64,000 nucleotides of DNA, taken from Kiloniellaceae bacterium. GTDB taxonomy: Bacteria > Pseudomonadota > Alphaproteobacteria > Kiloniellales > J153. Shown one piece after another: positions 32,896-41,935 of this stretch. How positions within the stretch are numbered: the first letter of the stretch is position 1; the number at the start of each line of letters is the position of its first letter. Position numbers and translations under genes: made by a program. The stretch covers positions 105,838-169,837 of the forward strand of contig JAJFGJ010000032.1 of assembly GCA_021776175.1 (NCBI GenBank), written 5' to 3'. The notes beneath the pieces were generated by a model. That model had not been told where the DNA came from. It did no database searches and saw only the letters and a list, made by a program, of their open reading frames with translations.

Positions 32896-34430
32896 GCTGC
32901 TTTCCTCTCGAAACAGTGGCGCAGGACGCTTTCCTGCGAGATCTCTTCGCCGCTCAACTCCGCCGCGAGACTGCCGCGGCACATGACATAAACGCGGTTC
33001 GTCAGGTGCAGGATCTCCGGCAGGTCCGACGAGATCAAGAGAATTGCGGCGCCGGATTCGCACAGATCGCGTATAAATTCATAGATCGCCGCGCGCGTGC
33101 CGACATCGACGCCGACCGTGGGCTCGTCGAACACGAAGAGCTCGACGTCGCGGGTGAGGCTCTTGGCCAGGAGAACCTTCTGCTGGTTGCCGCCCGAAAA
33201 ATGATCGACCTCGCGCTCGACCCGGAGCGGTTGCAGGTTCAGGCGTTCCGCCAAAGCGGCGGTGCGTGCCGACTCAGCATGACGCCGCAGCACCGACCCG
33301 CGAGAAAAGTCCGGCAGGGACAAGGCCGGCAAGGCGATGTTCTCGCGCACGCTGCGCATCATCAGCAGGCCTTCGCCGCGCCGGTCCGGAGGAACATAGA
33401 AAAACCCGCGGTCGAGCATCTGACGCGGCGGCAGTCCCGTCGTTTCCTCGCCGTTGAACAGGGTGCGCCCCCCGGAAACCGGTATCAGGCCGAAACAGGC
33501 GCGCGCCACCTCGGACTTACCGCAGCCGACAAGGCCCGCGAGGCCGACGATCTCACCCCGCCGGACATTCATGGAAACGCCCGTCACGGTGCCGTCCTCG
33601 GTGGTCAAATTTTCGACTTCGAGCATCGCCTCCCCGGGCCGATACGAAATATGGGGAAAGATCTGATCGATCACCCGGCCGGTCATCAGGCGGACCAGTT
33701 CGTCCTCGGCGGTTTCGGAGTCCACCGTCGCCACATAGCGGCCGTCGCGCAGGACCGTGATCCGGTCGCCGATATGACGGATCTCGCTCATGCGGTGGGT
33801 GATGTAGACGATGCCGACGCCTTGCGCCTTGACCTGCTCGATCAGGGCGAAGAGTTGCTCCGTCTCGCGGTGGGTTAGCGAAGCCGTGGGCTCGTCGAGG
33901 ATCAGCACCGAGAGGTCCGAGCGGAAAGCCTTGGCGATCTCGACCATCTGCTGTTCTGCCCGCGAAAGATACTCGACCCGCTGGGTCGGGCGCAGTGGAA
34001 ACCCAAGGCGCTTGAGAATCTCCGCCGCGTTTTCATGCAGCGCCGATTTGTTGAGCCTGCCCCAGGATGTCTCTTCAGCGCCCAGGAACAGGTTCTGCTC
34101 GACGGTGAGTTGCGGGACCAGCGAAAACTCCTGAAACACGGCGCTGATCCCAAGGGAGCGCGCGTGATGAACGGAGGCGAGGGCGATCTGCCTGCCGCGA
34201 AATTCGATCCGCCCGGCGTCCGGGCGCAGCGCGCCGGCGATAATGGAGATGATTGTCGACTTGCCCGCCCCGTTTTCGCCGAAAAGAACGTGCACCTCGC
34301 CCGGGCGCAGGTCGAAATCGACCTGGTCCAGCGCCAGCACGCCGGGGTAACGCTTGGTGATCCGTTCCAGTTTGAGGAGCGGCGGGTCTCCAACGAAGGG
34401 AGACCCGCTGTCCTGAACGTCACTGTTCAT
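32892..34430 (-). CDS. Ribose-type ABC transporter ATPase with two nucleotide domains
   Basis: The 512-residue protein has two ABC domains. The first has Walker A GENGAGKST, signature LSRAEQQMVEIAKA and Walker B LILDEPTASL. The second has a degenerate Walker A GLVGCGKSE, signature FSGGNQQKVLLAKS and Walker B FVFDEPTVGVD. This is the RbsA/XylG layout. It energises the CUT2-type importer with the downstream permease and the upstream binding protein. Confidence 0.9.
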   Translation of the reverse strand: MNSDVQDSGSPFVGDPPLLKLERITKRYPGVLALDQVDFDLRPGEVHVLFGENGAGKSTIISIIAGALRPDAGRIEFRGRQIALASVHHARSLGISAVFQEFSLVPQLTVEQNLFLGAEETSWGRLNKSALHENAAEILKRLGFPLRPTQRVEYLSRAEQQMVEIAKAFRSDLSVLILDEPTASLTHRETEQLFALIEQVKAQGVGIVYITHRMSEIRHIGDRITVLRDGRYVATVDSETAEDELVRLMTGRVIDQIFPHISYRPGEAMLEVENLTTEDGTVTGVSMNVRRGEIVGLAGLVGCGKSEVARACFGLIPVSGGRTLFNGEETTGLPPRQMLDRGFFYVPPDRRGEGLLMMRSVRENIALPALSLPDFSRGSVLRRHAESARTAALAERLNLQPLRVEREVDHFSGGNQQKVLLAKSLTRDVELFVFDEPTVGVDVGTRAAIYEFIRDLCESGAAILLISSDLPEILHLTNRVYVMCRGSLAAELSGEEISQESVLRHCFERKAA

Positions 34431-34453
34431 TGCTTGGCCGAGGTCCGCCGGCC

Positions 34454-35542
34454 TCAGTTAACAGTGAAAGTGGGCTTGAAGTCGTCCGGCGCCAAGGATG
34501 AGCCCCGGTCGAAGCTGTTGACATTGTTCGAATCGATGACGTAGAGGGCCGGTCCCACATGCTTCTCGTGCGGCTTGCCTTCCAGGATTCGGACCGCCTG
34601 ATCGATGGCGACACGCCCCTGGATAACCGTGGAATCGGTCGGCGCCGCCAGGATCTGGCCACGCTTGATGCCGCGGAACACGCCCGGCGTGAAGTAGTAG
34701 GACATGATCTTGATCTTGTCCGACAGACCGCGCGAGCGCAGCAGGCCGATGGAGGCCTCGGCGGTCACCGCGGTGCCCACGACGTACTCGATGTCGGGGT
34801 GGGCTTCCAGGGTGTCCTCGACCAGCTTTAGCTGAACTTCCTTGCCAGTGTCGCCGTACTTGGTCTCGACCACCTCGATATCGGAATTGGCGATCGCTTT
34901 TTGGAACCCGGCGTTGCCCGCCTCGACCCAGCCAGCGCCCGGAGGGCCGGGGAACCAGCCGACCTTGACCTTGCCCGACCCCTTGGGGTGAAGCTTCGCG
35001 ATATACTCACCTGCCTTGAAGCCCATCTCGCCGAAGGAAACCAGCGACTTGGCGGAAAGATCGGGCGAAGACATGCCGTTGATCACGTCGATGACCGGGA
35101 TACCCTTGCCGCGTATCCCCTTGACCAGATTGTTTAGGCCGTCGAAGGAAATCGCCCCAATCACGATGGCGTCCGCGCCGCGCACGACGCAATCCTCGAT
35201 CTGCGAGATCTGGGTATTGAGGTTCGTGTAGCCGCCCGCTTCGACAAGCTGCATCTTGACCCCCAGGCGCTTCGACTCGGCGACGATGCCGTAGTCGACG
35301 GCCATCCAATAGGCGTCCTTCATGTGCGGGAAGGAAACGCAAATGTCCCAAGACTTCGCGGCCGTCGCGACGGGAACGTAGTCGATGGACTTACGCGGAC
35401 TCGCCATATCGAACGGCGGGTTCCAGACTTCGACCGAAAATGGGTACCATTTCTCCGCCGCTTGCGCCCCGGCCGGCAGTACGGCCACCAACGCGAGCGC
35501 CCCAGCCGTTGCGGCAAGCGACGCGGTCCAGCTCTTTTTCAT
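34454..35542 (-). CDS. TorT-like periplasmic substrate-binding protein
   Basis: The 362-residue protein has a Sec signal (SLAATAGALALVAVLPAGAQA). It has a type 1 periplasmic-binding fold: VSFPHMKDAYWMAVDYGIVAE, IVIGAISFDGLNNLVKG, GKVKVGWFPGPPGAGWVEAGN. The mature N-terminus KWYPFSVEVWNPPFDMAS resembles TorT, the TMAO-sensing binding protein, more than sugar binders. With its own ABC genes downstream it is an importer subunit. The ligand is unknown and may be the compound acted on by the Pxp enzymes. Confidence 0.75.
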   Translation of the reverse strand: MKKSWTASLAATAGALALVAVLPAGAQAAEKWYPFSVEVWNPPFDMASPRKSIDYVPVATAAKSWDICVSFPHMKDAYWMAVDYGIVAESKRLGVKMQLVEAGGYTNLNTQISQIEDCVVRGADAIVIGAISFDGLNNLVKGIRGKGIPVIDVINGMSSPDLSAKSLVSFGEMGFKAGEYIAKLHPKGSGKVKVGWFPGPPGAGWVEAGNAGFQKAIANSDIEVVETKYGDTGKEVQLKLVEDTLEAHPDIEYVVGTAVTAEASIGLLRSRGLSDKIKIMSYYFTPGVFRGIKRGQILAAPTDSTVIQGRVAIDQAVRILEGKPHEKHVGPALYVIDSNNVNSFDRGSSLAPDDFKPTFTVN

Positions 35543-35694
35543 TCCTTGGATCCTCCTGTTAGCGCGGATTCGAAAAACACCGTGCGATCGTCTCTAAAGG
35601 CGCTGTGCCGGCCAATTGGAGCGCGCCCGAGAGGGCGAACCGGTGCCAAAGGCGGCAATAACCCGCTTCAAGTTGCGACTTTACGTATTCCACG

Positions 35695-35710
35695 CATATT
35701 GTAAAATATG
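35695..35710. promoter_or_regulatory. Dyad CATATT-N4-AATATG, likely LysR operator
   Basis: The perfect 6-base inverted repeat with a 4-base spacer lies 30 bases before the LysR start, in the 198-base divergent region 35543-35740. The core fits the LysR T-N11-A rule (ATATTGTAAAATAT). The surrounding DNA is clearly AT-rich compared with the genes. Confidence 0.5.
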
Positions 35711-35740
35711 AAAAACAGCGGAGTAATATTGGAAAAATAG

Positions 35741-36676
35741 ATGCCTCTGTCCTTCCGGCAAATAAACTACTTCATGGCGGCGGTCGACGCGGGCAAGATT
35801 TCGCTCGCGGCCACGAACCTCAACGTCTCGCAGTCGGCGATCACCACGGCCATCAAGGCGCTCGAAGCCGAGCTTGAGGTGCGCCTGTTCACGCGCCATT
35901 CCTTTGGGGTCACCTTGACCTACGAGGGGCATCGGTTCCTGCAGCACGCCCAGAACATCGTGGCCGCCGTGTCGGAGGCGACGCGGGCCACGCGGCGCAC
36001 GGGACGAAACGTCGAGGGCGAGATCCGCGTCGGCCTCTCCTTTACCGTGGCCGGCTATTTCCTGCCCCAGATCCTCGCGCGCTTTTCCCGCGTGTTCCCA
36101 GGGATCACGGTCCAGATGCAAGAGATGCCGCGCGACGAGATCGAACGGGGGATCGTGGATAACGGCCTGGATATCGCCGTCATGCTGGTGTCCAACCTGC
36201 AAAACAAGAGCGACATCGATTCCGAGGTCTTAATCCGTTCGCGACGGCGGCTTTGGCTCTGCGTGGACCATCATCTCAAGGAAAAGGACACTGTGTCGCT
36301 GGCCGATATCGCACAGGAACCCTACGTGATACTTACCGTCGACGAGGCCGAACAAACGGCCCTGCGGTACTGGGAGCCCACGCCTCACCGCCCGAGCATC
36401 ATCTTTGAGACTAGCTCGGTCGAGGCCGTGCGGAGCATGGTCGCGACCGGCATGGGCGTCACCATCCTGTCCGACATGGTCTACCGCCCCTGGTCGCTGG
36501 AGGGGCAGCGTATCGAGGTGCGCTCGATCTCGGACCGCGTGCCGACCATGGATGTCGGTCTCGCCTGGCGCCGCGGTAGGAGCATGTCCATGCCCGCTCA
36601 TGCCTTTTATGAATATCTGAGCCTAACCTTCAGCGGCTCCGGGCACGGTTATGTCAACACCGAGTCCCAAGCCTAG
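35741..36676 (+). CDS. LysR-family transcriptional regulator
   Basis: The 311-residue protein has the N-terminal helix-turn-helix (FMAAVDAGKISLAATNLNVSQSAITTAIKALEAEL, about 9-44, with a downstream recognition helix) and a LysR substrate-binding domain (about 92-295, starting GEIRVGLSFTVAGYFLP). It is divergent from the TorT-like ABC/Pxp operon and is its most likely regulator. The effector may be the imported compound. Confidence 0.85.
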   Translation: MPLSFRQINYFMAAVDAGKISLAATNLNVSQSAITTAIKALEAELEVRLFTRHSFGVTLTYEGHRFLQHAQNIVAAVSEATRATRRTGRNVEGEIRVGLSFTVAGYFLPQILARFSRVFPGITVQMQEMPRDEIERGIVDNGLDIAVMLVSNLQNKSDIDSEVLIRSRRRLWLCVDHHLKEKDTVSLADIAQEPYVILTVDEAEQTALRYWEPTPHRPSIIFETSSVEAVRSMVATGMGVTILSDMVYRPWSLEGQRIEVRSISDRVPTMDVGLAWRRGRSMSMPAHAFYEYLSLTFSGSGHGYVNTESQA

Positions 36677-36718
36677 CAGGCTGTTGAAAAAGGCTTGGAA
36701 TCTGACGCGGGAGGCCGC

Positions 36719-38152
36719 TCAGTCCTCGAGTATCGGCCGGCGCCCGGCCCAGGGCCGGGCGGCCTCGAGCTGGGCCGAGAGCCTAAACAGCGTGGCCTCG
36801 TCGCCGAAACGGCCGACGAATTGGACGCCCACGGGAAGCCCGTCTTGGGTCCAGTGCAAGGGCAGGGACACCGCCGGCTGGCCCGAGGCGTTGAACTGGG
36901 CCGTGAAAGGCATATGGGCGATCAGGGTTTCGAAATAGGTTTCGATGTCCGTGCCCATCATATCGACGGCGCCGAGCCGCCAGGGCGGCTGGGCGAGCGT
37001 GGGCGTGAGCAGCAGGTCGTAGTTTTCGAAGAAGCGGGCGAAGGAACGCCCGATGCCGTGGATGACCGGCAAAGCCCGGGCGTAGTCCGCGGCGCTCAGG
37101 TTCCGGCCTTCCTGGGCCAAGAGCCAGGTGATGGTTTCCAGCCCCTGGCCGTCCGCTTCGCGCCCCAGCGCCCGGTAGCGGGCTTCGATCCCGGCCCAAA
37201 GGTTCGCGGCCCAGACAGTGCGCATGGCGCGGACCGCGGATTCCATGTCGAGCACCGGCAATGCTTCCTCGACCTCATGACCCAGTTCGGCGCACAAGGC
37301 CGCCGCGTCCCGCGCCGCGCGCACGCATTCCGGATGCACGGGCGCGCCGTTGCCGGCGGACGTGGCGAGGGCGATACGCAAAGTGCCCGGATCGGCGCCC
37401 ACTTCGTCCAGAAACGGCCGTTCTGGCGGCGGCGCCCAGTAGGGGTCCCCGGGCGCGGGACCGCTGGTGGCGTCGAGCAGGGCGGCGCTGTCGCGCACGC
37501 TCCGGGTCAGCGCGTGGGCCGCGCTCAGGCCGCTCCAGCCCTCGCCCAGGTTGGGGCCGGCCGGGTTTCGCGCGCGTGTCGGCTTGAGCCCGTACAAGCC
37601 GCAGTTGGCGGCCGGGATGCGGATTGAGCCGCCGCCGTCGCTCCCGTGAGCCATGGGCACCATGCCGGCGGCGACCGCGGCCGCGGCGCCGCCACTTGAG
37701 CCGCCGGAACTGCGCGCCGGGTTCCAAGGGTTGCGCGAAGTCCCATGCAGCACCGGCTCGCAGGCCGGGCTTATGCCCATTTCCGGGGTGTTGGTCTTGG
37801 CCATGATAACCAGGCCGGCGGCACGGCAGCGCCCGATCAGCTCCGTGTCGTGGTCGGGCACAAAGCCGGCGAACAGGCGGCTGCCGTTGGTCGTCGGCGT
37901 ACCCTTCGCGAAAGCCCCCAGGTCCTTGAGCATATAGGGCACGCCCATGAACGGGCCGTCCGGCAGACCGGCGGCGATATCGCGCCGGGCGTCGTCGTAC
38001 ATCTTATGGACAACGGCGTTGAGCGCCGGATTGTGCCGTTCGACCCGAGCGATGGCGGTCTCGAGCAGGTCCGTGGGCGCCACCTCCTTGGCGCGCACCA
38101 GCGCTGCCAGGCCAAGGCCGTCATAGCTCTCGTAATCGTCGAATCCGGTCAT
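36719..38152 (-). CDS. Amidase-signature family hydrolase
   Basis: The 477-residue protein has the Ser-cisSer-Lys triad region: lysine in [10 protein letters not shown] (about 83), then the Gly/Ser-rich signature [20 protein letters not shown] with nucleophile serine in [19 protein letters not shown]. It hydrolyses amides to acid plus ammonia in the cytoplasm. It is convergent with the LysR gene and has its own upstream gap of 113 bases before the next gene. Substrate unknown. Aryl-amidase-type and nylon-oligomer-type members look similar. Confidence 0.85.
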   Translation of the reverse strand: MTGFDDYESYDGLGLAALVRAKEVAPTDLLETAIARVERHNPALNAVVHKMYDDARRDIAAGLPDGPFMGVPYMLKDLGAFAKGTPTTNGSRLFAGFVPDHDTELIGRCRAAGLVIMAKTNTPEMGISPACEPVLHGTSRNPWNPARSSGGSSGGAAAAVAAGMVPMAHGSDGGGSIRIPAANCGLYGLKPTRARNPAGPNLGEGWSGLSAAHALTRSVRDSAALLDATSGPAPGDPYWAPPPERPFLDEVGADPGTLRIALATSAGNGAPVHPECVRAARDAAALCAELGHEVEEALPVLDMESAVRAMRTVWAANLWAGIEARYRALGREADGQGLETITWLLAQEGRNLSAADYARALPVIHGIGRSFARFFENYDLLLTPTLAQPPWRLGAVDMMGTDIETYFETLIAHMPFTAQFNASGQPAVSLPLHWTQDGLPVGVQFVGRFGDEATLFRLSAQLEAARPWAGRRPILED

Positions 38153-38265
38153 GGTCTCGCTCGGCTCCTTAGGGAACCATCGCCTACTCGATATTTCCGG
38201 GATAGCGCCACTTACTGGATCATAGCCCGGCCACCGCGCCGTTGTCTTGTCAGATGATCGTTACT

Positions 38266-39177
38266 TCAGGCCGCGATTAACTGGGCTCTCAGATAGGCGA
38301 CGTTGACGATGAGGCCGGGGAGAAGCCACTGGAAGAGTCTCGACATTTGGATCACTTCGTCGAGCGGCGCATCCTTGGCGGCCGCGGCCCGCAGGGCGCC
38401 GGAAGAAAGCGCGCCGGGATTGGGAAGCAGGGTGGCGGCCTGCGCCAGACAGCGCTCGTGCAGCGACGCACAGAGCGCCTCGTGCGCGGGCGTGCCGGCG
38501 GCCTCGCGAAGATCGCCCCAGGCCGCCGCCCAATAACTGGGCCAGCGCGCGAAAGCACGATAATCCGTATTGACGAACGGAAGTCCGAGAACCCGTTTTA
38601 CGTCCTCGTAGACGGCCCGCGTCGGTTCGTCGCCATGGTGGGCTTCCATGAGCACGAATGGCACGGCAACATCCGGGGCATGGCGTTCATCGAAGACAGG
38701 CGCGGCGCCATCGCCCGCCATGTCGTTCCCCTCGAGAAGAAACCGGGTCAAAGCCGCGACGATCACATATGGCTGATTGCCGTGCGAAAAAACCTCGACC
38801 ATGTGCCGGATGTTATCGATCTCGCGCGGCGCGTATCCTTCCCGTTCAAGCCGGGCCAAGATCGCGGGCGGGCGCAACTCGCCGACCGCGTCTTCGACGA
38901 ACGCGCGGTTCGACTGAAAGGCCTCGACGAAGGGCCGGCTCTGAACCAGGGGACGCAGGCCGCGCCATAGCTCGGCGAAGAAATGGGGGTAGTGGGCATA
39001 GGCCATGGTGACGACCCCCATCCACGGAACCTGGAAGTCGTGCTTCAGCTCTTCGTACCAAATCTTGCGCTGCCCTTCGACGGCATACTCGGGCACGGGG
39101 TGGACCCGCGGCAGCGGTTCCGGCTTGAGGCGCGGCAAGATCGCGGCCCCCGTAGGGCGTCCGTGGGTATCGTTCAT
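38266..39177 (-). CDS. DehI-type 2-haloacid dehalogenase family protein
   Basis: The ATG at 39177 has a GAGGAAA site 7 bases upstream and gives 303 residues. The protein contains two related halves, each with an E..(V/I).YE(E/D)(L/V)K....VP/LP......A.(Y/W)P.(F/Y)(F/W)A..W..L segment (about 32-75 and 180-222). This internal duplication is the pseudodimer build of DehI haloacid dehalogenases. DehI hydrolyses 2-haloalkanoic acids with water attack and no covalent intermediate. A halocarboxylic acid substrate is inferred from family only. Lies downstream of two SDR genes. Confidence 0.6.
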   Translation of the reverse strand: MNDTHGRPTGAAILPRLKPEPLPRVHPVPEYAVEGQRKIWYEELKHDFQVPWMGVVTMAYAHYPHFFAELWRGLRPLVQSRPFVEAFQSNRAFVEDAVGELRPPAILARLEREGYAPREIDNIRHMVEVFSHGNQPYVIVAALTRFLLEGNDMAGDGAAPVFDERHAPDVAVPFVLMEAHHGDEPTRAVYEDVKRVLGLPFVNTDYRAFARWPSYWAAAWGDLREAAGTPAHEALCASLHERCLAQAATLLPNPGALSSGALRAAAAKDAPLDEVIQMSRLFQWLLPGLIVNVAYLRAQLIAA

Positions 39178-39379
39178 GGGGGTTTCCTCAGTGGTTATTG
39201 TCATGCGCCGGCATGGCGAACCGGGATTTCGCGCCGCATTCTCGTTCGGTGTCAATATGTTAAGTGCTGGCGGTGTTGTCAGTCTAATGCGAACCCGTCG
39301 CATCCGTATCTCCGCGGCAAACATCGGACGCTCAGCACCTGACCATCACCCGCGGATTAAAGAAGGGACAGGTCCTGCC

Positions 39380-40192
39380 CTAACCTTTGGCGTACCAGCC
39401 GTTGTCCACATAAAGGGCGTTGCCGCTGATGAAGCTCGCCTCGTCGGAGGAAAGGAATACCACGGCCGCGGCGACTTCTTCAGGTTCGCAAATACGCCCT
39501 TGGGATTCCGCCAGCGCCCCCTCTTCCCATGCCTGTCCGGCGCTATCCAGTTCATCGATCTCGCGAAGCCCATGGGCGGTCTTGACGAAGCCCGGACACA
39601 CCGCGTTACAGCGAATCCCCCGATCGCGGTATTCAACCGAAATCGTACGAGCCAGTTGCAGTACCGCGCCCTTGGTCATGCAATAGAGGGCTTCCAAGGC
39701 GAAACCCAGCTCCGCTGCGATGGACGATGTGATGACGATGGAACCGCCGCCGTTCTCGCACATTTCTTTTACCGCCCGGCGGCAAACCAGGAATGCCGAG
39801 CGGACATTGATGTCCATCAAGCGGTCATAATCTTCCTCGGTTGAATCGTGGAGCGCCTTGACAATGATCGTCCCCACATGACTGAACAGCACATTGTAGG
39901 GACCGACGGCCTTGACCACTTCATCGAAGGCACGGTCAACCTGATCCATCTTGGACATATCCGCCTCGATGAACTTGGCCGTACCGCCACCTTCCTGAAT
40001 AATACGAGCGACGTCCTCGCCGGCACTCTTCTGGATATCTATAATAGCCACCGTTGCGCCTTGTTCCGCGAACGCCAGGGCCGTGGCACGGCCCATCCCG
40101 GCCGCGCCACCGGTGACGACCGCCGTCTTTCCAACAAGACGGCCTGAATGAAGTTTGGAACCCGTGGTTCCCGCTTCCGTTTCCATGGGCAT
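39380..40192 (-). CDS. SDR-family dehydrogenase
   Basis: The 270-residue classical short-chain dehydrogenase has cofactor loop TGGAAGMGRATA (about 22-33), NVRSAF, and a YCMTKGAVLQ segment containing the YxxxK active site. After the catalytic region it shows CPGFVKTAHG and the C-terminal FLSSDEASFISGNALYVDNGW. D61-type acid after beta-2 (IIDIQ) suggests NAD preference. It is followed by the DehI-like gene at 203 bases and preceded by another SDR at 96 bases. Substrate not recognisable. Confidence 0.85.
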   Translation of the reverse strand: MPMETEAGTTGSKLHSGRLVGKTAVVTGGAAGMGRATALAFAEQGATVAIIDIQKSAGEDVARIIQEGGGTAKFIEADMSKMDQVDRAFDEVVKAVGPYNVLFSHVGTIIVKALHDSTEEDYDRLMDINVRSAFLVCRRAVKEMCENGGGSIVITSSIAAELGFALEALYCMTKGAVLQLARTISVEYRDRGIRCNAVCPGFVKTAHGLREIDELDSAGQAWEEGALAESQGRICEPEEVAAAVVFLSSDEASFISGNALYVDNGWYAKG

Positions 40193-40288
40193 TAGCCTTT
40201 CTTACGTTTCAATTGATTTTCTGAGCCAACCCGGGACCGGCGGTCACCCCGAATTTTCCATATAGAGCGCGCCAGCCCGGTTAAACCA

Positions 40289-41050
40289 TTAACCGAAGCA
40301 CTCCCCCCCATCGATCACCAGGGCCTGCCCGGTCATGAAGGACGAGCGATCAGAAGCGAGGTAGAGGATCGATTCGGCGATTTCGCCCACTGTTGCCCAC
40401 CGGCCCATGGGAATCTGATTCTGGACGTATTCTTCCAACGCTTGGCGCCCTCCCATCTGGCGCATGTAAGGATCGTTGAACGGTGTATCGACCCAGCCGG
40501 GGCAAAGTGCATTACAGCGAATGTTGAATTTGGCGTAGTCGAGGGCAATCTGCTTGGTCATCATGATCACCGCCGCCTTGGTGGTGATGTAAGCGAGTAT
40601 ACCGGCATCGACGAACACACCGGAATTGGACGAGGTGAAGATGATCGACCCGCGTCCGTGCGCTTTCATCTGCGGAACAGCTAATCTGGCTGCCACAAAA
40701 TGAGCGCGGACGTTGAGTTTCCAGGAATCGTCCATACCTTCCAGCGTCACTTCTTCCAGACCGCCTTCGACTTGGATGCCGGCATGGCTGTGCAGGATAT
40801 CCAGTCGGCCATGGTCGCCAACCGTACCCTTGATCAGTTCCTCCATTGCCGAGTCGTCGGCGACATCCGTAGGCCGGGCCTCGGCGCGGCCGCCCTCCTT
40901 GACGATGCCGGCTGCCGTTTCCTCGGAACGCTCGGGCGACAAATCGGCAATAACGACGATGGCTCCTTCCCGGGCCATGATTTCGGCCCCGCCACGACCA
41001 ATTCCGGAGCCGGCGCCGGTGACGATCGCCACTCGGTCCTCAAGAATCAT
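40289..41050 (-). CDS. SDR-family dehydrogenase
   Basis: The 253-residue classical SDR has cofactor loop TGAGSGIGRGGA, acidic residue after beta-2 (VIADLS, NAD-type), NVRAHF, active-site serine in FTSSNSGVF and YITTKAAVI with YxxxK. The C-terminus is FMTGQALVIDGGECFG. It is related to but clearly distinct from the next SDR gene. Starts 45 bases after the stop of the Pot-type permease gene, so it may be part of the same operon and act on the imported substrate. Confidence 0.85.
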   Translation of the reverse strand: MILEDRVAIVTGAGSGIGRGGAEIMAREGAIVVIADLSPERSEETAAGIVKEGGRAEARPTDVADDSAMEELIKGTVGDHGRLDILHSHAGIQVEGGLEEVTLEGMDDSWKLNVRAHFVAARLAVPQMKAHGRGSIIFTSSNSGVFVDAGILAYITTKAAVIMMTKQIALDYAKFNIRCNALCPGWVDTPFNDPYMRQMGGRQALEEYVQNQIPMGRWATVGEIAESILYLASDRSSFMTGQALVIDGGECFG

Positions 41051-41095
41051 GGATAATTCCCCTTTGATTTGGCAGTGAACGTTGGTCGGCGTTCA

Positions 41096-41923
41096 TCACC
41101 CCTTCCCGCCGCCCCTATCCGCCCGCGAGCGGGTCAGAACCTGGGCAATAATGAGAAGGGTTAGGGATACGGTCAGCACGACGGTGGCGATGACATTGGT
41201 TTCCGGCGTAATGCCGCGGCGGATGGAAGAAAACACATAAATGGGCAGGGTCGTTTCTGACCCGGCGACGAAGAAGGCTATAATGAAATCATCGAAACTG
41301 AAGGTGAAACTCAACAGGAACCCAGCCATGACCGCCGGAAAAATCTGAGGAAAGGTGACTTGCCGGAAGGTAGCCCAGGGGGTGGCGTATAAATCCGCCG
41401 AAGCCTCGATGAGGGAGCGGTCCATGCCCTGGATGCGGGCTCGGACAATGATGATAACCAAGGCCATGGTAAACAGCGTGTGGGCCGCAATGACCGATCC
41501 GTAGCCAAGGCTAAGCGTGTTACTCCTTGCGTCCCCCAGCCCCAGACTGGCGATCCAGGGATTAAGAATATCAAAGGCCGTTACCAGCGCCACCAGGGTC
41601 GCGATACCGATGACGATGCCGGGAATGATGATGGCGATATAGGTGAGGGCATCGAATATCAGCCGCAACGGTCCTTTCACCCGTTGCAAGGCGAGCGAAG
41701 CCATGGTCCCCATGATGGTGGCCAGAACGGCAGTGGTGCCGGCGATCAACAAACTGTTTAGAAGAGCTTCGATGAGAAAGGTATTATTGAAAGTGCGGCT
41801 GTACCAAAAGGTTGCGCAGCATTCAAAAGAAGCCGCATGCCGCCCGGAATTGAAGCTGAAAAGAACGATCAGCGCGATCGGTCCATATAGGAACAGGTAA
41901 ACGGCGGCGGCATAGAGGCGCAT
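41096..41923 (-). CDS. potC: PotC-type ABC permease
   Basis: The 275-residue permease has six helices and the binding-protein-dependent EAA loop (MDRSLIEASADLYATPWATFRQVTFPQIFPA, about 175-205, contacts the ATPase). The N-terminus is typical of PotC/YdcV (AAAVYLFLYGPIALIVLFSFN). It is part of a complete D-B-C importer with the ATPase gene upstream. Polyamine or related amine substrate is family inference. Confidence 0.85.
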   Translation of the reverse strand: MRLYAAAVYLFLYGPIALIVLFSFNSGRHAASFECCATFWYSRTFNNTFLIEALLNSLLIAGTTAVLATIMGTMASLALQRVKGPLRLIFDALTYIAIIIPGIVIGIATLVALVTAFDILNPWIASLGLGDARSNTLSLGYGSVIAAHTLFTMALVIIIVRARIQGMDRSLIEASADLYATPWATFRQVTFPQIFPAVMAGFLLSFTFSFDDFIIAFFVAGSETTLPIYVFSSIRRGITPETNVIATVVLTVSLTLLIIAQVLTRSRADRGGGKG

Positions 41924-41935
41924 GGAACCCCTACC

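Noticed and set aside
36677..36691. CAGGCTGTTGAAAAA, like a terminal repeat of some insertion sequences
   Set aside because: Only one short copy is present, with no transposase or partner repeat. It also forms a weak stem with nearby AAGCCT/AGGCTT and may simply be part of a terminator.
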